Shown here piece by piece: positions 38,629 through 46,895 of a stretch of 64,000 bases of DNA (the first letter of the stretch is position 1; every line of letters begins with the position of its first letter). The stretch is from Falsiroseomonas bella (GTDB taxonomy: Bacteria; Pseudomonadota; Alphaproteobacteria; Acetobacterales; Acetobacteraceae), in the NCBI RefSeq assembly GCF_003173615.1, contig NZ_QGNA01000003.1:248001-312000 (forward strand), written 5' to 3'. The notes below the pieces were generated by a model. That model was not told where the DNA came from. It ran no database searches and saw nothing but the letters and a program-made list of their open reading frames with translations. Position numbers and translations under genes: made by a program.

Positions 38629-39321
38629 TCAGTGGCCGGAGAGCATGAAGATGAAGCGCAGCACCGGCAGCGCGACGTTGCGCAGCAGCCAGCCCAGCGG
38701 ATCGAGCCCGGGCACCAGCATCGGCAGCACGAAGATCAGCCCGAGCACGATGAACAGCCCCGCCCGCTCCAGCGAGGCGACGGCGCGCGCGGCCGGGGCC
38801 GGCAGGACGCCGACCAGGATGCGGCCCCCATCCAGGGGCGGGATCGGCAGGAGGTTGAAACAGGCCAGGACGACGTTCACCAGCATGCTGATCGCGACGA
38901 AGCGCAGCAGCCACTCCGTTGCCGAGACCGGCAGCGAATCGGCCATCGCCTCCACCCCATGGGCAGCGATCCCGAAGCCCCAGGCAAGGGCGAAATTGAT
39001 CGCCGGCCCCGCTGCGGCGACCATCACCATGCCCCAGCGGGGGTTTCGCAGGCGCCAGATGTCCACGGGCACCGGCTTCGCCCAGCCGAACATCGCCTCC
39101 ACGCGGCCGATGGTCAGCATCTGCGTGGCCAGCAGCAGGCCCGGCACGATCAGCGTGCCGGTCGGGTCCACATGCCGCAGCGGGTTCAGCGAAAGCCGGC
39201 CGAGCCGGGCCGCGGTGTCGTCGCCCAGCCATTTCGCGGCATAGCCATGCGCCGCCTCATGCAGGGTGATCGCGAGGATGGCCGCGAGCGCGACCGCGGA
39301 AACCTCCGCGAGCCAGGACAT
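38629..39321 (-). CDS. Site-2 protease family (M50) membrane metallopeptidase
   Basis: A 230-residue membrane protease. The zinc motif HEAAH is in the first helix, and the second ligand motif is LLPIPPLDGGRIL. About five to six hydrophobic helices are present. There is no PDZ domain, so it belongs to the small S2P class. It lies between nagZ and scpA with a three-base gap to nagZ, and is likely co-transcribed. Its substrate is unknown. Confidence 0.9.
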   Translation of the reverse strand: MSWLAEVSAVALAAILAITLHEAAHGYAAKWLGDDTAARLGRLSLNPLRHVDPTGTLIVPGLLLATQMLTIGRVEAMFGWAKPVPVDIWRLRNPRWGMVMVAAAGPAINFALAWGFGIAAHGVEAMADSLPVSATEWLLRFVAISMLVNVVLACFNLLPIPPLDGGRILVGVLPAPAARAVASLERAGLFIVLGLIFVLPMLVPGLDPLGWLLRNVALPVLRFIFMLSGH

Positions 39322-39323
39322 GT

Positions 39324-40283
39324 TCAGGCGACCGCCTGCAGCGGCCGGCGCCCCCGCAGCATGGCGGCCCGGGCCGCCGCCAGGCGGCGCGCGCCATCAT
39401 CGGAAAGCGGCGGGCAGGCGCCGAGCAGCGCCTCCGTCTCGGCCAGGACGCCGGTGCAATGCAGCACCAGGTCGCAGCCCGCCGCGATGGCCGCGCCCGC
39501 CAGGTCGTTCGACAGGCCGCGCATCGCGCCCATCGCCAGGTCGTCCGAGACCAGCACGCCGTCGAAGCCGATCGCGCCGCGGATCACCTCCGCCACGATT
39601 CGGGGCGAAAGGGTGGCGGGGCGCTCGGCGTCCCAGGCCTCGTAGACGATATGCGCCGTCATCGCCCAGGCGCCGGAGGCGGCGAGGTCGCGGAAGGGCG
39701 CAATGTCTGCCGCGAGCTCGGCGGTGGAGGCGGTCACGCGGGGCAGGCTCTCATGGCTGTCCACCAGCGCCCGACCATGGCCGGGGATGTGCTTGATCAC
39801 CGGGATGCAGCCGGCGGCATGCAGGCCGCGCACCCAGGCGGCGCCGAGGCGCGCGACCTCCTCCGGCCGGTCGGAGAAGGCGCGGTCGCCGATCACGTCA
39901 TGCGCGCCGGGCAGGCGCAGGTCGAGGCAGGGGGCGCAGACCACGTCGAGCCCGACCGCGGCGCTTTCGGCGCCGAGCAGCGCGGCATTCGCCTCCGCCG
40001 CCGCCTCCGGCCTGCCCTCGAAGCTGGCGGGAGGCGGGAATGCGGTCCAGTGCGGCGGGCGCAGCCGCGCCACGCGGCCGCCTTCCTGGTCCACCAGGAT
40101 CGGTGCCGTCTCCCCCAGCTCCTCTCGCAGCGCCGCGGCAAGCGCGGCGACCTGGGCCGGCGACTCGACATTGCGGCGGAACAGGATGGCGCCGAGCGGG
40201 CGGTGACGCCGGAACAGCGCCGCCTCCTCGGCCGTCAGGGCGGTGCCGGACAGGCCGACGATGGCGGCGCGGGTGTGCGTCAT
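39324..40283 (-). CDS. nagZ: Beta-N-acetylhexosaminidase NagZ
   Basis: GH3 enzyme of peptidoglycan recycling that releases GlcNAc from muropeptides in the cytoplasm. At 319 residues it has the KHIPGHGRALVDSHESLP loop (the GH3 NagZ signature, including the Asp-His pair) and the nucleophile context VSDDLAMGAM. The ATG at 40283 was chosen; the frame upstream reads the SPOR gene's other frame. It fits between the SPOR protein and the M50 peptidase. Confidence 0.95.
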   Translation of the reverse strand: MTHTRAAIVGLSGTALTAEEAALFRRHRPLGAILFRRNVESPAQVAALAAALREELGETAPILVDQEGGRVARLRPPHWTAFPPPASFEGRPEAAAEANAALLGAESAAVGLDVVCAPCLDLRLPGAHDVIGDRAFSDRPEEVARLGAAWVRGLHAAGCIPVIKHIPGHGRALVDSHESLPRVTASTAELAADIAPFRDLAASGAWAMTAHIVYEAWDAERPATLSPRIVAEVIRGAIGFDGVLVSDDLAMGAMRGLSNDLAGAAIAAGCDLVLHCTGVLAETEALLGACPPLSDDGARRLAAARAAMLRGRRPLQAVA

Positions 40284-40287
40284 GCGC

Positions 40288-41004
40288 TCAGCCGCGGATC
40301 GGCACGCAGGCGCCGCCGCGGGCGCGGATCTGCTGGCAGAACTCGGTGGCGGCGTCCTGGTCAGGCAGGCCGCCGGTGCGCAGCCGGAACAGCGGCGCCT
40401 GGCCCTCCCCGCGCTCGAGGCGGAGGATCTGGGGGCTGCGGCCCTCGAACAGCTCCGGCGCGCGGCGCGACAGGCGATCCCATTCGGCGCGCGCCGCCTC
40501 GGGCGAGTTGAGCGCGCCGAGCTGAACCTGCACGCGGCCGGTGCGGACAGGCGGCGGTTCGGCGGCGGGCGCCGTGGCCTGAGCCTCGGCCGGTGCAGGG
40601 GCCGCCGGCTCCGGCGCCGCGACGGGCGCGGGCGGCACGACGGGCGCCGGGGGCGCCACGGCGGCACGGAGCCCGCCGATATTCGGTGCCTCGGCCTCCG
40701 GCATCATGACCGCGTTCCGCGGCGTGGCGAGCTGCGCCCGGTTGGAGGGACGGTCGAGGATCAGCTCGTCCTGGTTTGGCACGCGGAGGCCGCCGCGATA
40801 CTCGGGCTTCACCTTGAAGGGACGCGGATCGGCCTCCACCACCGGCACCGGCCCGGACTGGCCGAAGGAGCGCAGCGCCCACCAGCCGCCGGCCGCCACG
40901 GCCAGCACCGCCAGCAGCCCGCCGGCGATCGCGAGCATCCGCCAGGGAACGCCTGAGGCCTCCCGCTGCACGCGGTAGGACGGGACCATCGCGTCCATCG
41001 TCAT
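40288..41004 (-). CDS. SPOR domain-containing inner-membrane protein
   Basis: A 238-residue bitopic protein: short cytoplasmic head, a transmembrane helix at about 24-42 (MLAIAGGLLAVLAVAAGGWWAL), a Pro/Ala linker, and a C-terminal SPOR domain (about 165-238; VQLGALNSPEAARAEWDRLSRR). SPOR domains bind denuded septal glycan. It overlaps the argS stop by four bases. This argS-SPOR-nagZ order is common in Alphaproteobacteria. Confidence 0.92.
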   Translation of the reverse strand: MTMDAMVPSYRVQREASGVPWRMLAIAGGLLAVLAVAAGGWWALRSFGQSGPVPVVEADPRPFKVKPEYRGGLRVPNQDELILDRPSNRAQLATPRNAVMMPEAEAPNIGGLRAAVAPPAPVVPPAPVAAPEPAAPAPAEAQATAPAAEPPPVRTGRVQVQLGALNSPEAARAEWDRLSRRAPELFEGRSPQILRLERGEGQAPLFRLRTGGLPDQDAATEFCQQIRARGGACVPIRG

Positions 41005-42782
41005 CGCATCTCCTCGACCGGTTCGACCCCCATCACCGCGAGGCCCGAGCGGAGCACCACCCCCGTGGCGGAGACGAGGGCAAGCCGTGCCCGTGTCGCC
41101 TCCGGCTCCTCCGCCCGGATGAATCGCAGGGTCGAGTCATCCCGACCCCTGTTCCACAATACATGAAAATCGGCGGCCAAGTCTTGGAGGAAAAACGCGA
41201 TTCGGTGAGGCTCCCGCGCCGCGGCAGCAGCCTCCACGGTGCGCGGCCAGGCGGCCATGCGCCGGATCAGCGCCATCTCGGCCGGGTCGGACAGCGCATC
41301 GAGGGGCGCCGCGGCGAGGTCCGCCGAGGCCGGATCGCCGGCCTGGCGCAGCACGCTGCGGCACCGTGCATGCGCATACTGCACATAGAAGACCGGGTTG
41401 TCGCGCGACTGCTCCACCACCTTGTCGAGGTCGAATTCCATCTGCGCATCGGCCTTGCGCGTCAGCATGGTGAAGCGGACGGCGTCCTTGCCGACCTCCT
41501 CGATCAGGTCGCGCAGGGTGACGTATGTGCCCGCGCGCTTCGACATGCGCACCGGCTGGCCGCCCTTCATCACATGCACGATCTGGGTCAGCACCACGTC
41601 GAGCGTGACCCGGTTGTCGGACAGCGCGCCGACGGCGGCCTTCATGCGCTTGACGTAGCCGCCATGGTCCGCGCCCCAGACATGCACGAGCTCGGCGAAG
41701 CCGCGCTCGATCTTGTGCAGGTGGTTGGCGACATCGTTGGCGAAATAGGTGCCGGAGCCGTCCGACTTGCGCAGCGGCCTGTCCACGTCGTCGCCGAACT
41801 GGGTCGCGCGGAACAGGGTCTGCTCGCGCGGCTCCCAATCCTCCGGCGTCTTGCCCTTGGGGGGCTCGAGGATGCCGCGATAGATCAGGCCTTTCTCCGC
41901 CAGCAGCGCCTCGGCCTGCTCGAGCTTGCCGGCCTCGACCACGGCGCGCTCGCTGATGAAGACCTCCTGGTTGACGCCGAGGGCGCGGAGATCCTCGCGG
42001 ATCGCGTCCATCATCAGGTGGACGGTGGTGTCGCGGACGATGTCGAGCCAGAGATCGGGGCCGGCGGCGGCGTAGCCATAGATCCCGTCCGGCGCGGCCA
42101 GCGCGTCGCCGTGGCGCTCCTTCAGCGCGGCGCCGACGGGGATGAGGTATTCGCCGCGATACTGGAGCCCGCCGGGGACGGACTGGGCGTAGTGCTCCTC
42201 CGTCATCGTCGTGCCGAGCGCCTGCAGGTAGCGCCAGTAGGCGGCATAGGCGAGCGCCAGCACCTGCGCGCCGGCGTCGTTGATGTAGTATTCGCGCGTC
42301 ACGTCGTAGCCGGCCTTGGCCAGCAGCGCGGCGAGCGCATCGCCCACCACGGCGCCGCGGCAATGGCCGACATGCATCGGCCCGGTCGGGTTGGCGGAGA
42401 CGTATTCCACGTCCACCCGCACCCCCTGCCCCATCCGGCTGTCGCCGAAGGACTCGCCGGTGGCGAGGATGGCGGGGACCAGGGCACGCAGATGCTCCTC
42501 CCGCAGGCGGAGGTTGACGAAGCCGGGGCCGGCCGGCGCGGCCTCCGCCACTTCCGGCAGGGCGGCGAGCCGCGCGGCGAGGTCGGCGGCCAGTTTGGGC
42601 GGGGCGACCCGGGCGAGCTTGGCCACGACCATCGCGCCGTTGGTCGCCATGTCGCCATGGCTCGGGTCGCGCGGCGGCTCGGTCTGGACCTTGGCGAAGG
42701 CCTCCTCGGGCAGGTCCGGCAGGATCTCGCGCAGCGCCGCCACGGTGCGGGCGCGCATGGCGGCGAAGATGTCGTGCGTCAT
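41001..42782 (-). CDS. argS: Arginyl-tRNA synthetase
   Basis: Class I synthetase, 593 residues. The N-terminal additional domain precedes the HIGH-type motif HVGHCRGAVVG near residue 137; the KMSKS-type motif is VRMSKRAGTYV near 410. The C-terminal anticodon-binding domain ends PVEEMR. I start at the ATG at 42782 (MTHDIFAAM). A longer upstream frame translates the opposite strand of the Cys-rich gene and is rejected. Coupled to the SPOR gene downstream. Confidence 0.97.
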   Translation of the reverse strand: MTHDIFAAMRARTVAALREILPDLPEEAFAKVQTEPPRDPSHGDMATNGAMVVAKLARVAPPKLAADLAARLAALPEVAEAAPAGPGFVNLRLREEHLRALVPAILATGESFGDSRMGQGVRVDVEYVSANPTGPMHVGHCRGAVVGDALAALLAKAGYDVTREYYINDAGAQVLALAYAAYWRYLQALGTTMTEEHYAQSVPGGLQYRGEYLIPVGAALKERHGDALAAPDGIYGYAAAGPDLWLDIVRDTTVHLMMDAIREDLRALGVNQEVFISERAVVEAGKLEQAEALLAEKGLIYRGILEPPKGKTPEDWEPREQTLFRATQFGDDVDRPLRKSDGSGTYFANDVANHLHKIERGFAELVHVWGADHGGYVKRMKAAVGALSDNRVTLDVVLTQIVHVMKGGQPVRMSKRAGTYVTLRDLIEEVGKDAVRFTMLTRKADAQMEFDLDKVVEQSRDNPVFYVQYAHARCRSVLRQAGDPASADLAAAPLDALSDPAEMALIRRMAAWPRTVEAAAAAREPHRIAFFLQDLAADFHVLWNRGRDDSTLRFIRAEEPEATRARLALVSATGVVLRSGLAVMGVEPVEEMR

Positions 42783-42864
42783 GGCGCGCGGTTTAGCCCA
42801 GGCGCCAGGGTGTCGCCATGCCCGGCGCCGCGCCGCTATCCTGCCCGGCGAGGGAGGACGCGCC

Positions 42865-43056
42865 ATGAAAGACGCGATCGTAAAGGAGCGTTGCGACTGC
42901 CCACCCGCCCAGCGACTGCGGCCCTGCGCGGACTGTCCCTGGCCGCGCGGCGCGAAGCGCGACCAGCAGGCCGAGGAACTGGGCCTCGACATCCCGACCT
43001 TCCTGCGCCGCCAGGGTGGCGAAGGCCCGCGCGGCGGGGGCTGCTGCGGCCGGTAG
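42865..43056 (+). CDS. Small cysteine-rich protein
   Basis: A 63-residue protein with paired Cys: CDCPP, CADCPW and a C-terminal CCGR, six Cys in all, plus basic and acidic patches. GGGAGGA about seven bases upstream of the ATG (42865) supports translation. Cys pairing suggests metal binding or redox function. I do not recognise it. It begins a plus-strand group with the FAD hydroxylase and CoA ligase. Confidence 0.65.
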   Translation: MKDAIVKERCDCPPAQRLRPCADCPWPRGAKRDQQAEELGLDIPTFLRRQGGEGPRGGGCCGR

Positions 43057-43095
43057 GGCAGCAGCAGCCCTCGAACCAGCGCCAGGGAGCCACCC

Positions 43096-44226
43096 ATGCG
43101 CATCGCCATCGCCGGCGCCGGGCCGGCCGGGCTGCATCTGGCGGCGCTGCTCCGCGCCCGCCGGCCGGCGGCGGAAATCCGCGTCTTCGAGCAGAACCCG
43201 GAGGGTGCGACCTTCGGCTTCGGCGTCGTGTTCTCCGACCGGGCGCTGGATTTCCTCGCCATCGACGATCCCGGGCTGCATGCGGCGCTGACGGCGCGGC
43301 TGGAATCCTGGCAGGCCATCACGCTGAACCACCCCGACGGGCAGGTCGTCATCGACGGCATCGGCTTCACCGCCGTCCCGCGGCTCGATCTGTTGCGGCT
43401 GCTGACGGAGCGGGTCCGCGCGCTCGGCGTCGCGCCCGCATTCGGCACGCGGATCGGGCCGGCGGAGCTTGCGGGCTACGACCTCGTGGTCGCGGCCGAC
43501 GGGGTGAATTCCGCCCTGCGTGCCGCGGGCGATTTCGGCACGGAGATCCGCGAGCTGACCAACCGCTTCGCCTGGTTCGGCACGACGCGGCGCTTCGACA
43601 CGCTGACCCAGACCTTCCGGCGGACGGCACTCGGCGCGTTCAACGCGCATCACTACCGCTACGCGCCGGGGATGAGCACCTTCATCGTCGAATGCGACGC
43701 GGCGACCTTCGAGCAGGCCGGCTTCGCGAGCATGGACGCCGAGGCGACGCGCGCCACGCTCGAAGAAATCTTCGCGCCGGAACTGGCGGGGCATCCGCTG
43801 GTCTCCAACCGCTCCGTCTGGCGGCGCTTCCCGGTGCTGCGCAATGCGCGCTGGCATGACGGGCGGACGGTGCTGATCGGGGACGCGCTCCGCACCGCGC
43901 ATTTCTCCATCGGCTCCGGCACGCGGCTGGCCTTCGAGGATGCGATCGCGCTGGCCAAGGCGCTGGATGCGCAATGGGGCGACGTGCCCGCCGCGCTCGC
44001 CGCCTTCGAGGCCGCGCGGCGCCCGATCGTCGAGACGCTGACGGCCGCGGCGGATGCCTCGGCGGCCTGGTACGAGGATTTCGCTGAGCACATGCGGCTC
44101 GCGCCCATCGACTTCGCGCTGTCCTATATCCAGCGCTCGGGCCGGGTGGACCTGGATCGCCTGGCGCGCATCGCGCCCGCCTTCGTCGCGCGGGTGCGCG
44201 CGGAACGCCCGGAGCTCACCGCATGA
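43096..44226 (+). CDS. FAD-dependent aromatic hydroxylase, salicylyl-CoA 5-hydroxylase-like
   Basis: A 376-residue class A flavoprotein monooxygenase. It has the N-terminal GAGPAGLHLAALL dinucleotide fold, the GDALRTAHFSIGSGTRLAFEDAIALA segment near residue 262, and a sequence style close to 2-aminobenzoyl-CoA/salicylyl-CoA hydroxylases. Those are often fused to an Old-Yellow-Enzyme-like half, which is absent here. The CoA ligase gene overlaps by four bases, which supports hydroxylation of an aromatic acyl-CoA. The exact substrate is inferred. Confidence 0.85.
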   Translation: MRIAIAGAGPAGLHLAALLRARRPAAEIRVFEQNPEGATFGFGVVFSDRALDFLAIDDPGLHAALTARLESWQAITLNHPDGQVVIDGIGFTAVPRLDLLRLLTERVRALGVAPAFGTRIGPAELAGYDLVVAADGVNSALRAAGDFGTEIRELTNRFAWFGTTRRFDTLTQTFRRTALGAFNAHHYRYAPGMSTFIVECDAATFEQAGFASMDAEATRATLEEIFAPELAGHPLVSNRSVWRRFPVLRNARWHDGRTVLIGDALRTAHFSIGSGTRLAFEDAIALAKALDAQWGDVPAALAAFEAARRPIVETLTAAADASAAWYEDFAEHMRLAPIDFALSYIQRSGRVDLDRLARIAPAFVARVRAERPELTA

Positions 44227-45827
44227 TCCGCGACACCTGCCCCGACGACGCGCCCGGCGCGCGCGAGATTTCCTTCCGTGTGCCGGAGCGGTTCAACGCG
44301 GCGTCGGTGCTGTTCGACAATCTCGCGCGCGGCAACGGCGCGCGGCCGGCGATCCACCACGATGGCGGCGCGCTGAGCTATGCCGCGCTCTGCGCCGCCG
44401 CATCGCGCTTCGGGCACGGGCTGCTGGCGCTCGGGCTGAGGCGGTCGGAGCGCGTGCTGCTGCTGCTGGACGACACGCCGGCCATGCCCATCGCCTTTTT
44501 CGGCGCGATCCGGGCGGGCCTCGTCCCGGTCTGCATCAACACTCTGACGCCGCCCGAGCTGCTGAACTTCTATCTGGCGCACACCGAGGCGCGCGTCGCA
44601 GTGATCGAGGGCGCGCTGGCGGATCAGGCGCTGTCGGAACAGGCGACCGCCGGCACCAACCTCGCCCATGTCATCATCGCCAGTGGCGAGGCGGCCTCGG
44701 ACCGTGTCGCGGTCACCACCCTCGAGGCCTTCTCCGCGCCGCATCCCGACCAGCTGGATGCCGCGGACACGCATCGCGACGACATGGCCTTCTGGCTCTA
44801 CTCCTCCGGCTCCACCGGCCGGCCGAAGGGGATCGTCCATCTCCAGCACGATATCGCCTACACGGTGGCGAGCTATGCCGACCGCATCCTGAAGCTCACG
44901 CCGGACGACATCTGCTTCTCGGTGCCCAAGATCTTCTTCGCCTACGGCCTCGGGAACAGCCTGAGCTTTCCGTTCGCCGCCGGCGCGTCCTCCGTTCTGC
45001 TGGCCGGCCGGCCCGATCCGGCGCGCGTCTTCGCCGCGATCGGAAAACATCGACCGACTGTCTTCTTCGGGCTGCCCACGCTCTACACCGCGCTATGCCA
45101 CGCGCCCGAAGCGGAACATGCGGACACGCGCTCCCTGCGCCTCTGCATCTCGGCGGCCGAGGTGCTGTCGGAGGAGGTCGCGGCGCTGTGGAAGCGGCGA
45201 ACCGGGCTCGACATCATCGAGGGGCTCGGCAGCACGGAGGTGCTGCACATCTACCTCTCAAACGCGCCCGAGGGGCATCGCCCCGGCGCCGCCGGCCGCC
45301 GCGTGCCGGGCTACGAGGTGGTGCTGCGCGATCCCGACGGGCGCGAGGTCGGCGACGGCCAGGAAGGCATCCTGTGGGTGCGCGGCCATTCCAACGCGCC
45401 GGGCTACTGGAACCGCCCCGACAAGACGGCCGAGACGATGCGCGAGGGCGGCTGGATCTACACCGGCGACCGCTTCCTGTGTGATGCCGAGGGCTTCCAC
45501 TACTTCCGCGGCCGCGCCGACGACCTGGTGAAGGTTTCGGGGCAGTGGGTGCACCCGATGGAGGTGGAGCTCTGCCTCGCCAACCACCCGGCGGTGAAGG
45601 AGGTCGCGGTGCTGGCGTTGGAGCTGCCGGACCGGCGGATGACGCTGAAAGCATGGGTGGTGGCGAAGGAAGAGGCCGACCCGATCACCCTGCCCGCGGC
45701 ACTGCAGGACCACGCGAAAAGGGCGCTGCTGCCCTACAAATATCCGCGCGTGGTGGAACTCGTGGCGGAGTTGCCGAAGACGGGCACGGGGAAGATCGAC
45801 CGCGTGGCCTTGAAAGCTCGTGGCTGA
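44223..45827 (+). CDS. Benzoate-CoA ligase family protein
   Basis: An adenylate-forming acid-CoA ligase of 534 residues. The AMP-binding loop YSSGSTGRPKG is near residue 192, the EGLGSTE and TGDRF motifs follow, and the catalytic Lys is in the C-terminal PKTGTGKIDR. Family resemblance is to benzoate/2-aminobenzoate ligases (VPERFNAASVLFDN). It starts at an ATG overlapping the hydroxylase stop. The two would activate an aromatic acid to its CoA thioester and hydroxylate it; the substrate may be salicylate, anthranilate or a relative. Confidence 0.9.
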   Translation: MIRDTCPDDAPGAREISFRVPERFNAASVLFDNLARGNGARPAIHHDGGALSYAALCAAASRFGHGLLALGLRRSERVLLLLDDTPAMPIAFFGAIRAGLVPVCINTLTPPELLNFYLAHTEARVAVIEGALADQALSEQATAGTNLAHVIIASGEAASDRVAVTTLEAFSAPHPDQLDAADTHRDDMAFWLYSSGSTGRPKGIVHLQHDIAYTVASYADRILKLTPDDICFSVPKIFFAYGLGNSLSFPFAAGASSVLLAGRPDPARVFAAIGKHRPTVFFGLPTLYTALCHAPEAEHADTRSLRLCISAAEVLSEEVAALWKRRTGLDIIEGLGSTEVLHIYLSNAPEGHRPGAAGRRVPGYEVVLRDPDGREVGDGQEGILWVRGHSNAPGYWNRPDKTAETMREGGWIYTGDRFLCDAEGFHYFRGRADDLVKVSGQWVHPMEVELCLANHPAVKEVAVLALELPDRRMTLKAWVVAKEEADPITLPAALQDHAKRALLPYKYPRVVELVAELPKTGTGKIDRVALKARG

Positions 45828-45895
45828 TCTCCGCGCCCTTCCGGCGCCGCGCCGGACGCGGCATGCTGCCGACCATCATTCGGGAGGAAACACCA

Positions 45896-46864
45896 ATGTA
45901 TCGTCGCACCCTTATGGGCGCGCTCGCCGCCGCGCCGCTGCTGCCCGCCGCCGCCCGCGCCCAGGCTGACTGGCCGTCCCGCCCGGTGACCGTGGTGGTG
46001 CCGTTCGTCGCCGGCGGCCCGTCCGACATCACCGCGCGCGCCATCGCCATGCGGATGAACATCGGCCAGCCGGTGGTGGCGGAGAACCGCCCCGGCGCAA
46101 ATGGCGAGGTCGCCGCGCGCACCGTGGTCCGCGCCGCCCCGGACGGCCACACGCTGTTCGTCGGCTCGATCGGCGTCTTCGCCATCAACACCGCGCTGCG
46201 GCCGAACCTCGGCTACGACCCGATCCGGGAACTGACGCCGATCACGCTCGCCGTCACCACGCCCAACGTCCTGGTGGTGAACGCCGAGAAGGTCCCGGTC
46301 CGGACGATGGCGGAGCTGATCGACTGGCTGAAGCAGAACCGCGGCAAGACCAGCTACTCCACCTCGGGCGTCGGTTCCTCCGACCACCTGACGATGGAAT
46401 TGTTCAAGCAGCGCACGGCCACCGACCCCGAGCATGTGCCCTATCAGGGCGGCGCCGCGGCGGCGACGGACCTGATCGCCGGCAATGTCCAGCTCAGCTT
46501 CCAGAACCTCGGCACCGTGGCGGGACACATCCAGGGCGGCCGGCTGCGCGCCATCGCGGTGACCTCGGCCGAGCGCAACCGGCTGCTGCCGGATGTGCCG
46601 ACCGCGATCGAGCAGGGGCTTCCGGATTTCGTCGTGACCTCCTGGCAGGCGGTGATGGCGCCAGGTGGCATGGCGCCGGCCCTTCAGGCGCGCGTGCATG
46701 CCGCCGTGGTGGAGGCGCTGAAGCACCCCGAGAACGTGCAGCGCCTCAACGCCATCGGGTTCGACGTGGTCGGCAACAGCCCGGCCGAGTATCGCGCCTT
46801 CCAGGAAGCCGAGATCGCGCGCTGGCGCGAGGTGGTGCGCGCGGCGAACATCCGGGCGGAGTAG
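45896..46864 (+). CDS. Tripartite tricarboxylate transporter substrate-binding protein (TctC/Bug)
   Basis: A 322-residue periplasmic binding protein. The signal peptide is MYRRTLMGALAAAPLLPAAARA, then WPSRPVTVVVPFVAGGPSDITARAIA, typical of Bug proteins, and YQGGAAAATDLIAGNVQLSF. GGGAGGAAA seven bases before the ATG (45896) supports the start. No TctA/TctB permease is adjacent, as is common for this expanded family. Its position after an aromatic CoA cassette suggests it binds an aromatic carboxylate, but this is inference. Confidence 0.9.
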   Translation: MYRRTLMGALAAAPLLPAAARAQADWPSRPVTVVVPFVAGGPSDITARAIAMRMNIGQPVVAENRPGANGEVAARTVVRAAPDGHTLFVGSIGVFAINTALRPNLGYDPIRELTPITLAVTTPNVLVVNAEKVPVRTMAELIDWLKQNRGKTSYSTSGVGSSDHLTMELFKQRTATDPEHVPYQGGAAAATDLIAGNVQLSFQNLGTVAGHIQGGRLRAIAVTSAERNRLLPDVPTAIEQGLPDFVVTSWQAVMAPGGMAPALQARVHAAVVEALKHPENVQRLNAIGFDVVGNSPAEYRAFQEAEIARWREVVRAANIRAE

Positions 46865-46876
46865 CAGGCGGCGGGT

Positions 46877-46893
46877 GGGCGCCGCGAGCGCCC
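46877..46893. terminator. Short hairpin between the Bug gene and dgt
   Basis: GGGCGC-N5-GCGCCC lies in the 31-base gap between converging stop codons. There is no T-tract, so termination is tentative. Confidence 0.4.
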
Positions 46894-46895
46894 GC

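Noticed and set aside
42783-43448. N-terminal extension of argS
   Set aside because: The extension translates the antisense of the Cys-rich gene and hydroxylase; the native start at 42782 begins a standard ArgS N terminus.
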